DNA from: Ruegeria marina
GTDB lineage: Bacteria > Pseudomonadota > Alphaproteobacteria > Rhodobacterales > Rhodobacteraceae
Length of the DNA: 64,000 nucleotides
Assembly (NCBI RefSeq): GCF_900101475.1
Contig: NZ_FMZV01000001.1
Span: forward strand, 124,001-188,000
Direction: 5' to 3'
In this document: positions 17,373 to 25,627 of the stretch, one piece after another
How positions within the stretch are numbered: the stretch's first letter is position 1
How the letters are laid out: every line of letters starts with the position of its first letter
Position numbers and translations under genes: made by a program
The notes under the pieces: model-generated
The model's input: the letters and a program-made list of their open reading frames with translations, nothing else
Told to the model about the DNA's origin: nothing
Databases searched by the model: none

Positions 17373-18743
17373 ATGACCGAGTGGCAAAAGACGAGCTGGC
17401 GCGCCAAACCGCGGGTTCAGATGCCCGACTATACCGATCCGGCCGCTCTGGCCCAGGTCGAGGCGCAGCTTTCCAAGTATCCGCCGCTGGTTTTTGCCGG
17501 CGAGGCGCGGCGGCTGAAGCGCCATCTGGGAGCGGCGGGCCGGGGCGAAGCCTTCCTGCTTCAGGGCGGCGATTGCGCCGAGAGCTTCGAACAGTTCAGT
17601 GCTGACGGCATCCGCGACACGTTCAAGGTGATGTTGCAGATGGCGATGGTGCTTACCTATGGCGCAAAGGTGCCGGTGATCAAGGTGGGCCGCATGGCAG
17701 GCCAGTTCGCCAAGCCGCGCAGCGCGCCGACCGAGGTGGTCGGGGGTGTCGAACTGCCCAGTTACCGCGGCGACATCATCAACGAGCTGGCCTTCACGCC
17801 CGAGGCGCGCATTCCCGATCCCAGGAAGATGTTGCAGGCCTATACCCAGGCCGCTGCGACACTGAACCTGCTGCGTGCCTTCTCGACCGGCGGTTTCGCC
17901 GACATGAGCCGGGTGCATTCCTGGACCCTTGGGTTCACCGACGAGCAGGATGTACAGAAATATTCCGAGATCGCGGACCGCATCCAGGACACGATCGATT
18001 TCATGGGGGCCGCCGGCATCACGGCGAACACCACGCATGAATTCTCGACCGTCGAATTCTATACCAGTCACGAGGGGCTGCTGCTGGAGTACGAGGAAGC
18101 GCTGACGCGGCTCGACTCCACCTCGGGGAATTGGCTGGCGGGTTCCGGTCACATGATCTGGATCGGCGACCGCACCCGGCAGCCGGATGGCGCGCATGTG
18201 GAATACTGCCGCGGCGTGTTGAACCCGATCGGGTTGAAATGCGGACCGACAACCAGCGCCGAGGACCTCAAGATCCTGATGTCCAGGCTGAACCCCGAAA
18301 ATGAAGAGGGGCGGTTGACCCTGATCGCACGGTTCGGCGCAGGCAAGGCTGGCGAGCATCTGCCGCGCCTGATCAAGGCGGTGCGCGAGGAAGGCGCCAA
18401 GGTGACCTGGGTCTGCGACCCGATGCATGGCAACACGATCAAGTCGGCCTCGGGCTACAAGACCCGTCCGTTCGATTCGGTCTTGCGCGAGGTGCGGGAT
18501 TTCTTTGCCGTGCATCAGTCCGAAGGCACCGTGCCCGGCGGCGTGCATTTCGAGATGACCGGCCAGGACGTGACCGAATGCACCGGCGGCGTTCGTGCCG
18601 TGACGGACGAGGACCTGAGCGACCGGTACCATACCGCCTGCGATCCGCGCCTCAACGCAAGCCAGTCTCTGGAACTGGCGTTTCTCGTTGCCGAGGAACT
18701 GTCAAAGCTGCGCAACACGCAGCGCCGCCGCACGGCGGTGTGA
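17373..18743 (+). CDS. Class II 3-deoxy-7-phosphoheptulonate synthase
   Basis: Predicted 456-residue DAHP synthase of the plant-like class II type, first enzyme of the shikimate pathway, condensing phosphoenolpyruvate and erythrose 4-phosphate. Diagnostic stretches are [12 protein letters not shown] near 65-76 (with the metal-binding Cys), [27 protein letters not shown] and [13 protein letters not shown] lies 8 bases upstream of the ATG. The frame is open for more than a kilobase upstream across the GlxA gene, but that part is a shadow. Length fits class II enzymes (about 450-470) and not class I (about 350). aroQ of the same pathway lies at 52 kb. Confidence 0.95.
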   Translation: MTEWQKTSWRAKPRVQMPDYTDPAALAQVEAQLSKYPPLVFAGEARRLKRHLGAAGRGEAFLLQGGDCAESFEQFSADGIRDTFKVMLQMAMVLTYGAKVPVIKVGRMAGQFAKPRSAPTEVVGGVELPSYRGDIINELAFTPEARIPDPRKMLQAYTQAAATLNLLRAFSTGGFADMSRVHSWTLGFTDEQDVQKYSEIADRIQDTIDFMGAAGITANTTHEFSTVEFYTSHEGLLLEYEEALTRLDSTSGNWLAGSGHMIWIGDRTRQPDGAHVEYCRGVLNPIGLKCGPTTSAEDLKILMSRLNPENEEGRLTLIARFGAGKAGEHLPRLIKAVREEGAKVTWVCDPMHGNTIKSASGYKTRPFDSVLREVRDFFAVHQSEGTVPGGVHFEMTGQDVTECTGGVRAVTDEDLSDRYHTACDPRLNASQSLELAFLVAEELSKLRNTQRRRTAV

Positions 18744-18750
18744 AAGGGAT

Positions 18751-18781
18751 CGTGATGGCCCGGTTCCGCCGGGCCATCACG
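18751..18781. terminator. Hairpin between convergent genes
   Basis: Thirteen bases at 18751-18763 pair perfectly with 18769-18781 around a 5-nt loop. The stem core is GATGGCCCGG. It lies 8 bases after the DAHP synthase stop and next to the stop of the opposing gene, so it probably serves both. There is no long T run. Confidence 0.65.
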
Positions 18782-18788
18782 GCGTCGG

Positions 18789-19454
18789 TCAGTCTTCCTG
18801 CGGCACCACGCGCAATACCGGTTTTCCCCGAAGCATTGGCACGGAATCCTCGGCCAGACCGGGCACGGGTGAGCGCATCTTTTCCCGACAGTCGGCCGTC
18901 AGTGTTCTAAGTTTGGACTTCGAAAGTTCGAACCGGAGGCCTCCGGTTCCGAACGGGCCGTCCGCGATCAGGACCCCGAGCGCGCGGCTGACATCGCCGA
19001 GATCGCTTTTCAACGGCAAAAGCACGGCCCGCGCTTCAATCGCGCCGGCGCCATGGCCCGGCGCCGCGGTCAGAGACAATTCGGCAATGGCCGGTGCCAG
19101 GAACACATTTTCGATCGTGGCCGTGATTTCGGCGCGGGCCGTTGCCGAAAAAAGCGCTGTAATCGGCATGCCGCGCACCTCCATACCTGCGATGAGCGTC
19201 AGATGGTTGCCGGCAAGTCGGAAGCGCGCGATGCCCGGCGCTATACGTTCGAGGATGAACGTGTATTCGAGAATGTTCTCAAGACCGCGCGGGTCGATGT
19301 CGGACCGGTGCGGTATGTTGTCCCCGGTGCGCAGCGCAGACCAGTAGGCCTCGGCCTGGCGCAATGGGGAAAGACTGCGACCATTTCGAAACCGGTCCAT
19401 CGAGATTACATTCCCCGTTTTGCCCTTGGAGCGGTTACCCAAGATAAACATCAT
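18789..19454 (-). CDS. PAS-like domain protein (PAS_5/DUF1150-neighbour type)
   Basis: Predicted protein of about 221 residues resembling the alphaproteobacterial PAS_5 group, which share a core like DIPHRSDIDPRGLENILEY, FILERIAPGIARFRLAG and GMEVRGMPI, seen here at about residues 50-110. These proteins are thought to be PAS-type sensory or cell-cycle-linked proteins; several are reported among CtrA-controlled genes, and a TTAA-N7-TTAA site lies about 130 bases upstream. The start is uncertain: two adjacent ATG codons at 19454 and 19451 and one at the SMDRF position are possible, none with a strong ribosome site. The C terminus is basic and probably flexible. Confidence 0.7.
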   Translation of the reverse strand: MMFILGNRSKGKTGNVISMDRFRNGRSLSPLRQAEAYWSALRTGDNIPHRSDIDPRGLENILEYTFILERIAPGIARFRLAGNHLTLIAGMEVRGMPITALFSATARAEITATIENVFLAPAIAELSLTAAPGHGAGAIEARAVLLPLKSDLGDVSRALGVLIADGPFGTGGLRFELSKSKLRTLTADCREKMRSPVPGLAEDSVPMLRGKPVLRVVPQED

Positions 19455-19580
19455 CACTACACCCAGTATCCCGATGCCCCGTTTGCCTGTGTCCGCCCGG
19501 AAGGCCGGCGATCGGCGCGAGCGGGACAGGTTACCCAAGTGTTAACGTGCCACGGGTAGCCTCTATTTTGGAGTATTTCC

Positions 19581-19595
19581 TTAACGAATGGTTAA
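19581..19595. promoter_or_regulatory. Candidate CtrA-binding site
   Basis: The sequence TTAACGAATGGTTAA is an exact match to the CtrA consensus TTAA-N7-TTAA. It lies in the divergent region between the PAS-like gene and yicC, about 130 and 108 bases from their starts. chpT, which feeds phosphate to CtrA, is elsewhere in the window. Binding is not shown. Confidence 0.55.
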
Positions 19596-19702
19596 TTGTC
19601 TTAAACTGGTGGAAAATTCGGCCGGGTCTTGCCCTGAGGCAGGGGTTCGCATTAGGTGCAGCGGAACGGAACGGTCGCAGTTCGACACGGGAGTTGACCA
19701 AG

Positions 19703-20593
19703 ATGATCAGATCCATGACGGGTTTCGCCTCGGCGCGTGGCGAAAAGGCGCCGTTTTCCTGGAGCTGGGACTTGCGAAGTGTGAACGCCAAGGGGTTGGA
19801 TCTGCGGCTGCGGGTACCCGACTGGCTGGAGGGGCTGGAGGCCGCGCTGAGGGCCGATCTGGCCAAGGCGCTCACCCGGGGAAGCGTGAATCTGACGCTG
19901 AGACTGGGGCGGGACGAAGAGGTGCCGAGCCTGGCGCTGAACCAGACTGCGTTGGCAGCTGTGCTGGACGCGCTGGCCGAGGCCGAGGAACAGGCCATGG
20001 CGCGGGGGCTGACGCTGGCGCCGTCCTGCGCGGCCGATCTGCTGGCGCTGCGCGGCGTTATGGACGCGGGCAGCGGCGAAGAGGATCTTGCACCGGTCAT
20101 CGTCCAGCTCAAGGCGGAGTTTGAACCTCTCGTTCAGGCATTTGTGCAGATGCGTGAAACTGAAGGGGCGGCCCTGAGCGAAATCCTGCAAAGCCAGTTG
20201 GCGCGGGTCGAAGAGCTTACGGCCGAAGCATCGGAATTGGCCGAGGCCCGCAAGGGTGCGGTGGCCGAAACCCTGCGCGCCAATCTGGCGCGGGTTTTGG
20301 CCAATTCGGACGGAGCCGACCCGGACCGGGTGGCGCAGGAACTGGCACTGCTGGCGGTCAAGGCCGATGTCACCGAGGAACTGGACCGGCTGCGCGCCCA
20401 TGTGCGCGCCGCGCGGGCACTGCTGGACCAGGGGGGCGCGGTGGGGCGCAAGCTCGACTTCCTGATGCAGGAATTCAACCGCGAAGCCAACACGCTCTGT
20501 TCGAAGTCACAAAACGCTGACCTGACTGCGGTAGGGTTGGAATTGAAGGCGGTTATCGACCAGATGCGCGAACAGGTACAGAATGTGGAATAA
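19703..20593 (+). CDS. yicC: YicC family endoribonuclease-like protein
   Basis: Predicted 296-residue YicC-family protein. The start is fixed by the invariant N terminus MIRSMTGFASARG and the early motif WDLRSVNAKGLDLRLRVP at about 22-39. The C-terminal DUF1732 region shows RKLDFLMQEFNREANTLCSK near 255-275, followed by LTAVGLELKAVIDQMREQVQN, the usual ending. In E. coli YicC is an RNase that affects small-RNA turnover. It lies 18 bases before gmk, a very common pairing, so the two are an operon. An open frame extends 52 codons upstream but does not match the family. Confidence 0.93.
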   Translation: MIRSMTGFASARGEKAPFSWSWDLRSVNAKGLDLRLRVPDWLEGLEAALRADLAKALTRGSVNLTLRLGRDEEVPSLALNQTALAAVLDALAEAEEQAMARGLTLAPSCAADLLALRGVMDAGSGEEDLAPVIVQLKAEFEPLVQAFVQMRETEGAALSEILQSQLARVEELTAEASELAEARKGAVAETLRANLARVLANSDGADPDRVAQELALLAVKADVTEELDRLRAHVRAARALLDQGGAVGRKLDFLMQEFNREANTLCSKSQNADLTAVGLELKAVIDQMREQVQNVE

Positions 20594-20611
20594 CGGAAAG
20601 GAAACCTGCGC

Positions 20612-21253
20612 ATGACCGATCGCCGCGGCCTATTGATCATCCTCTCCTCGCCTTCGGGCGCGGGAAAATCGACATTGGCGCGCAGGCTGATGGCCTGGGA
20701 CCCGGGCCTGAGATTCTCGGTCTCGGCCACCACCCGCCCGCCGCGCCCGGGCGAGGAACACGGGCGCGAATATTTCTTCCTGACCGAGGAGCAGTTCAAG
20801 GGGCAGGTGCGGCGCGGCGAGATGCTGGAACATGCCCATGTGTTCGGCAATTTCTATGGCTCGCCCGCCGGACCCGTGCGCGAGACGATCGAGGCCGGAC
20901 AGGACGTTCTGTTCGACGTCGACTGGCAGGGCGAGATCCAGATCCGCAACTCGGACCTGGGCAAGCATGCGCTGTCGATCTTCATCCTGCCGCCCTCGAT
21001 CCGGGAACTGCGCCGCCGCCTGGAAAACCGCGGCCAGGACAGCGCCGAGGTGATCTCGAAACGGATGCTGAAAAGCTGGGACGAGATCAGCCACTGGGGC
21101 TATTACGACTATGTCCTGATCAACGACGATCTGGACGCCACCGAGGCGAAACTGAAAACCATCGTCAGCGCCGAACGCATGCGCCGCATCCAGCAGCCCG
21201 CCTTGCAGGAGCATGTACGCAAGTTGCAAACCGAATTCGAGGATCTGTCATGA
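20612..21253 (+). CDS. gmk: Guanylate kinase
   Basis: Predicted 213-residue guanylate kinase that phosphorylates GMP to GDP. The P-loop [10 protein letters not shown] lies at residues 12-21. The GMP-binding part has [17 protein letters not shown] and the lid region follows with [15 protein letters not shown]. The pattern LINDDLD near 170 is also conserved. Length is typical. The gene follows yicC by 18 bases and its stop overlaps the next gene by four bases, so all three are cotranscribed. Confidence 0.96.
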   Translation: MTDRRGLLIILSSPSGAGKSTLARRLMAWDPGLRFSVSATTRPPRPGEEHGREYFFLTEEQFKGQVRRGEMLEHAHVFGNFYGSPAGPVRETIEAGQDVLFDVDWQGEIQIRNSDLGKHALSIFILPPSIRELRRRLENRGQDSAEVISKRMLKSWDEISHWGYYDYVLINDDLDATEAKLKTIVSAERMRRIQQPALQEHVRKLQTEFEDLS

Positions 21254-21774
21254 CCATCTTTGCCCTGGGCGCGCACCGCCCGCAAATTCACCCCGACACC
21301 TGGATCGCGCCCGATGCCAACCTGATCGGCCAGGTGGTGCTGGAAGAGGGCGCCTCGGTCTGGTTCGGCGCCACGATACGCGCAGATCACGAGGTGATCC
21401 GGGTAGGGGCCGGGTCGAACATTCAGGAAAACTGCGTCATGCATATCGACGCGGGCTATCCCTTGACCGTCGGCCGGAACTGCACCATCGGCCACAAGGT
21501 GATGCTGCATGGCTGCACGATCGGCGACAATACCCTGATCGGCATGGGGGCTACCGTTCTGAATGGCGCGAGAATCGGCAGCAACTGCCTGATCGGGGCG
21601 GGGGCGCTGATTACCGAGAACAAGGAAATCCCCGACAATTCGCTGGTCATGGGCGCGCCGGGCCGGGTCGTGCGGCAACTGGACGAAGCGGCGATCACCC
21701 GGATCGAGCTGAGCGCCCGATACTATCAGGACAACATGCGCCGGTACCGGGAGACCTTGGTTCCGATCGAATAG
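21250..21774 (+). CDS. Gamma-class carbonic anhydrase-like protein
   Basis: Predicted 174-residue left-handed beta-helix protein of the gamma-carbonic anhydrase (PaaY/CaiE/YrdA) family. The three metal-ligand histidines are present with proper spacing: His65 in VMHID, and His82 and His87 in GHKVMLHGC. The acidic loop of the archaeal Cam enzyme is absent, as in most bacterial members, so activity is uncertain. Hexapeptide repeats such as [13 protein letters not shown] fill the rest. A four-base ATGA overlap joins it to gmk. Family known; physiological role here is inference. Confidence 0.88.
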   Translation: MTIFALGAHRPQIHPDTWIAPDANLIGQVVLEEGASVWFGATIRADHEVIRVGAGSNIQENCVMHIDAGYPLTVGRNCTIGHKVMLHGCTIGDNTLIGMGATVLNGARIGSNCLIGAGALITENKEIPDNSLVMGAPGRVVRQLDEAAITRIELSARYYQDNMRRYRETLVPIE

Positions 21775-21795
21775 GGGCGGGTTCGCGAGGCTGGC

Positions 21796-22845
21796 ATGTC
21801 GTTGGAAACCGTGATCCATGAACTTGTTGCGGCAGTACCCCTGCCGGCGCTGCTGGTGGACCAGTCCGAACGCATCCTGACGGCCAATGCCGAGGCTCAG
21901 ACGCTGTTCGGCGGCCAGACCACCGGCCGTCATTTCGCCACCATCCTGCGCCAGCCGCAGGTGATCGAGGCGATCGAGAAATCCTTGCGCGACAAGGCAG
22001 GCGCCACCAGCCGCTATCTGGGCAGTGACGGAGCGCAGGATACATCCTTCGATGTCAGCTGCCGCTATGTTCGCGGGGTCGGCGCCGTGCAGGGGGGCGC
22101 GGTTCTGGTCAGCTTCATCGACGTGACGCCGGTCGAGCAGGCGGGCCAGATGCGGCGCGACTTTGTCGGCAACGTCAGCCACGAGTTGCGCACGCCGCTG
22201 ACCGCCATCATGGGGTTCATCGAAACCCTGCGCGGGCCCGCCCGCGACGATGCGCAGGCGCGGGAGCGTTTCCTGGTCATCATGGAACAGGAGGCCAGCC
22301 GGATGAACCGGCTGGTGGGCGATCTGTTGTCGCTTAACCGTGTGGAAAGCGAAGAGAGGGTTCGCCCGCGCGAGCAGGTGGACCTGAGCGCGCAGATAAG
22401 CTCTACGCTGAATTCCCTGGGGCCTCTGGCAGCCGAGGCCGGTGTCGAACTGATCTCGGAAGGACCCGACCATCCGGTGAGCCTGACCGGCGATACTGAC
22501 CAGATCCGCCAGGTGCTGACCAATCTGATCGAGAACGCGATCAAGTACGGTGGCAGCGGCGGCGAGGTCAGGATAAGCCTGTCCGAGGTGGACCGCGACC
22601 CGGCGGTGCGGGGACCAGCCGTCAGGCTTCGGGTGACGGACCGTGGACCCGGCATAGATCCGATCCATCTGCCACGGCTGACCGAACGATTCTACCGCGC
22701 CGACAGCCACCGATCCCGGCAGAAGGGCGGCACCGGGCTTGGCCTGGCCATCGTCAAGCATATCGTCAACCGGCATCGCGGCCGGTTGCGGGTGGAAAGC
22801 GAGTTGGGCAAGGGCTCGACCTTCACGGTGATTCTGCCCCGCTGA
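21796..22845 (+). CDS. phoR: Phosphate regulon sensor kinase PhoR
   Basis: Predicted 349-residue histidine kinase. An N-terminal PAS-like domain (about 10-115) is followed by a HisKA domain with NVSHELRTPLTAIMGF, phospho-acceptor His129, and an ATPase domain with NLIENAIKYGG, DRGPGI, and GTGLGLAIVKHI. No convincing membrane segment is visible, unlike E. coli PhoR, which is anchored. The position directly before pstSCAB-phoUB identifies it as the partner of PhoB. It begins 21 bases after the carbonic anhydrase gene, so it may be made from the yicC-gmk transcript as well as under phosphate control. Confidence 0.9.
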   Translation: MSLETVIHELVAAVPLPALLVDQSERILTANAEAQTLFGGQTTGRHFATILRQPQVIEAIEKSLRDKAGATSRYLGSDGAQDTSFDVSCRYVRGVGAVQGGAVLVSFIDVTPVEQAGQMRRDFVGNVSHELRTPLTAIMGFIETLRGPARDDAQARERFLVIMEQEASRMNRLVGDLLSLNRVESEERVRPREQVDLSAQISSTLNSLGPLAAEAGVELISEGPDHPVSLTGDTDQIRQVLTNLIENAIKYGGSGGEVRISLSEVDRDPAVRGPAVRLRVTDRGPGIDPIHLPRLTERFYRADSHRSRQKGGTGLGLAIVKHIVNRHRGRLRVESELGKGSTFTVILPR

Positions 22846-22897
22846 CCGGTTTTCGCGTTCACGCGGTGCGAAGCTGGCTTCAGACCACGCCAGGACA

Positions 22898-22926
22898 GTG
22901 TCATCTTGCGGTTACCTGAGCGTTAC
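22898..22926 (+). promoter_or_regulatory. Upstream Pho-box-like repeats
   Basis: Three 7-mers GTGTCAT, CGGTTAC and GCGTTAC start at 22898, 22909 and 22920, exactly 11 bases apart, as in PhoB sites (consensus CTGTCAT repeated every 11). The match is good for the first and partial for the others. Confidence 0.6.
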
Positions 22927-22954
22927 ATCGGGAAATCGACAATCGAACCGCAGT

Positions 22955-22994
22955 TTGTCATATAGCTGTTACACTACCGTCACAAAAGGCTCAC
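22955..22994 (+). promoter_or_regulatory. Pho box before pstS
   Basis: Four 7-mers TTGTCAT, CTGTTAC, CCGTCAC and GGCTCAC start at 22955, 22966, 22977 and 22988, spaced by exactly 11 bases. This matches the direct-repeat layout of two PhoB dimer sites. It lies about 75-110 bases before the pstS start, and should activate the operon in low phosphate. Confidence 0.8.
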
Positions 22995-23067
22995 GCACCG
23001 GCCCTAGGAGGTGGCGCAAGATCATCATGGGGGTGATCGTTAAATTACCGTATTCAAGGAGACTGCA

Positions 23068-24096
23068 ATGTCCTTTGTGAAACTGTCGGCTTCGGCCCTG
23101 GCCATCGCTGCCGTGTCGGCCACTGCCGCTGCTGCCCGCGATCAGATCCAGATCGCCGGCTCGTCCACCGTTCTGCCCTATGCCGCGATCGTCGCCGAAG
23201 CCTTTGGCGAGAACTTCGATTTCCCGACCCCGGTCGTGGAATCCGGTGGTTCGGGCGCCGGCCGCAAGAAGCTGTGCGAAGGTGTTGGCGAAAACACCAT
23301 CGACATTGCCAACTCGTCCTCGCGCATCAAGCAGTCGGACATCGATCTGTGCGCCTCGAATGGCGTGACCGAGATCCAGGAAGTGCGCATCGGCTATGAC
23401 GGCATCGTGTTCGCCTCCGACATCAACGGCGCAACCTTCGCCTTTACCCCGGCCGACTGGTACAACGCCCTGGCCGCAAAGGTGGTCAAGGACGGCGTTC
23501 TGGTCGACAACATGAACAAGACCTGGAAAGACGTGAACCCGGACCTGCCGGATCAGGACATCCTGGCCTTCATTCCGGGCACCAAGCACGGCACCCGTGA
23601 AGTGTTCGACGAGAAGGTGATCCACGCAGGCTGTGAAGCCACCGGCGCCGAAGAGCTGTACAAGGCCGCTGGCGACGAAAAGGCCAAGGGCTGCAACGCG
23701 CTGCGCACCGACGGTGCGTCGATCGACATCGACGGCGACTACACCGAGACCCTGGCCCGCATCGACGCCAACAAGAACGGCATCGGCGTGTTCGGCCTGT
23801 CGTTCTACCAGAACAACACCGACAAGCTGGTCGTCGCCACCATGGACGGCGTCGTTCCTTCGGTCGAAACGATCGCTTCGGGTGAATACCCGGTGTCGCG
23901 TCCGCTGTACTTCTACGTCAAGAACGCACACCTGGGCGTGATCCCCGGCCTGCAGGAATACATCGAGTTCTTCGTCTCCGACGAGATCGCCGGCCCCGAT
24001 GGCCCGCTGTCGGAATACGGCCTGGTCTCTGACCCGGAGCTGGCGGCGACCCAGGAAGCTGTTGCCAACCGGACCCCGATGGGCCCGCTGAACTAA
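23068..24096 (+). CDS. pstS: Phosphate-binding protein PstS
   Basis: Predicted 342-residue periplasmic phosphate-binding protein that feeds the Pst ABC transporter. The signal peptide is MSFVKLSASALAIAAVSATA, and the mature protein starts near ARDQIQIAG. The ligand loop AGSSTVLPYA at about residues 30-39 and the SGGSGAGRK segment near 65-73 are typical phosphate contacts. This is the large PstS group with the TRDVFD-like element seen as GTREVFDEKV. AAGGAGA precedes the ATG. A strong terminator follows, so pstS mRNA should be in excess of the permease genes. Confidence 0.95.
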   Translation: MSFVKLSASALAIAAVSATAAAARDQIQIAGSSTVLPYAAIVAEAFGENFDFPTPVVESGGSGAGRKKLCEGVGENTIDIANSSSRIKQSDIDLCASNGVTEIQEVRIGYDGIVFASDINGATFAFTPADWYNALAAKVVKDGVLVDNMNKTWKDVNPDLPDQDILAFIPGTKHGTREVFDEKVIHAGCEATGAEELYKAAGDEKAKGCNALRTDGASIDIDGDYTETLARIDANKNGIGVFGLSFYQNNTDKLVVATMDGVVPSVETIASGEYPVSRPLYFYVKNAHLGVIPGLQEYIEFFVSDEIAGPDGPLSEYGLVSDPELAATQEAVANRTPMGPLN

Positions 24097-24109
24097 GCCA
24101 ACGACCACC

Positions 24110-24145
24110 GGCCGACGGCATCCGCGCGATGCCGTCGGCCTTTTT
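24110..24145 (+). terminator. Intrinsic terminator after pstS
   Basis: GGCCGACGGCAT at 24110-24121 pairs perfectly with ATGCCGTCGGCC at 24129-24140 and is followed by five Ts. It lies 14 bases after the pstS stop and before pstC, so it is probably a partial terminator that sets the ratio of binding protein to transporter. Confidence 0.88.
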
Positions 24146-24166
24146 CACACTCTGCGGAAGAGCAAG

Positions 24167-25627
24167 ATGAGCGTCAGCATCATTACCCTGATCGTCCTCG
24201 GCATTGCCGTGCTCGGCTTTTTTCTCGGAAGGCAGCGCGCCCTGTCTCTCTCCGCGAGTTCCGGCAAACGACTGCATTCCTTGCCCGGATATTACGGACA
24301 GATGGTGTTTCTGTTTGCCGCGGTTCCGGCCTTGCTGCTGATGACGGCCTGGCTGTTCATGCAACCGATCCTGATAGAGGGTCGCATCAGCGCCAATATC
24401 CCCGACAGCGTGATCCCCGAGGGCGGTGCGCGCAGCCTGGTCATGGCAGACGTGCGGCGCATCGCCGGAGGGCTTGACGCCCTGATCGCCGACAGCGGCA
24501 TGACCGAGACAGCGCTCGACCAGATGCGGGCCGATGAGACGGATGTGCGGTCGCAACTTGGGAATGTCGGTGTGGCGCTGGGATCGGATGTTCCGGTTCA
24601 GGTGTTCGAGGCGGCAAAGGAATATCGCGCGTCCTCCAAGACCGGTTCGCTGTTGATGTCCATTGCGGTTCTGGCCGTTTGCGGCCTCTTCGCCGCGTGG
24701 TCGCTTTTGCGCATCTCCCCGGATCAGCGCGCCCGCAACGTAAGCGAGGGCTTCGTTCTTGCGCTGCTTGTCGGCGCCTCGCTGGTGGCGATCCTGACAA
24801 CGGTTGGCATCGTCACCTCGCTGCTGTTCGAAACCTTCCATTTCTTCAAGCTCTATCCTGCACGCGAGTTCTTCTTCTCGACGGTCTGGAACCCGCAGTT
24901 TCGCGGCGGTTCCGAACTGGGCATCCTGCCGCTCTTGTGGGGAACACTTTATGTCTCGTTCATTGCGCTGCTGCTGGCGGTGCCGGTCGGGCTGATGATC
25001 GCGATCTATCTGGCTGAATATGCCAGCAAGGCGATGCGGTCCGTCGCCAAGCCGGCAATCGAGGTTCTGGCGGGCATTCCGACGATCGTCTACGGCCTGT
25101 TCGCGCTGATCACCGTGGGGCCGTTCCTGCGGGACTGGTTGGCGCAGCCGATGGGGTTGGGCAATTCGTCCTCGTCGGTCCTGACGGCCGGTCTGGTCAT
25201 GGGCATCATGCTGATCCCGTTTGTCAGCTCCCTGTCCGATGACATCATCAACGCGGTGCCGCAATCCATGCGCGACGGGTCGTTCGGCCTGGGCGCGACG
25301 AAATCCGAAACGATCCGGCAGGTGATCCTGCCGGCGGCCCTGCCGGGTGTGGTCGGCGCCGTTCTGCTGGCGGCCAGCCGGGCCATCGGTGAGACGATGA
25401 TCGTGGTCATGGGGGCGGGCGCCGCCGCCAAGCTGGGTCTGAACCCGTTCGAGGCGATGACAACGGTGACGGTGAAGATCGTCAGCCAGCTGACCGGCGA
25501 TACCGAATTCGCCAGCCCCGAAACCCTGGTGGCCTTTGCTCTGGGTCTTACCCTGTTTGTCTTTACCCTCGGGCTCAACGTCCTGGCGCTCTACATCGTG
25601 CGCAAATACCGGGAGCAGTACGAATGA
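24167..25627 (+). CDS. pstC: Phosphate ABC transporter permease PstC
   Basis: Predicted 486-residue inner-membrane permease. It is longer than E. coli PstC (319) because of an N-terminal region with three extra hydrophobic segments and a periplasmic loop (about 1-200), a form usual in alphaproteobacteria. The transport domain begins near 240 with GGSELGILPLLWGTLYVS, and the coupling loop DGSFGLGATKSETIRQVILPAALPG lies near 365-390, quoted here only in part as GLGATKSETIRQV. Its stop overlaps the pstA start by four bases. Confidence 0.93.
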   Translation: MSVSIITLIVLGIAVLGFFLGRQRALSLSASSGKRLHSLPGYYGQMVFLFAAVPALLLMTAWLFMQPILIEGRISANIPDSVIPEGGARSLVMADVRRIAGGLDALIADSGMTETALDQMRADETDVRSQLGNVGVALGSDVPVQVFEAAKEYRASSKTGSLLMSIAVLAVCGLFAAWSLLRISPDQRARNVSEGFVLALLVGASLVAILTTVGIVTSLLFETFHFFKLYPAREFFFSTVWNPQFRGGSELGILPLLWGTLYVSFIALLLAVPVGLMIAIYLAEYASKAMRSVAKPAIEVLAGIPTIVYGLFALITVGPFLRDWLAQPMGLGNSSSSVLTAGLVMGIMLIPFVSSLSDDIINAVPQSMRDGSFGLGATKSETIRQVILPAALPGVVGAVLLAASRAIGETMIVVMGAGAAAKLGLNPFEAMTTVTVKIVSQLTGDTEFASPETLVAFALGLTLFVFTLGLNVLALYIVRKYREQYE

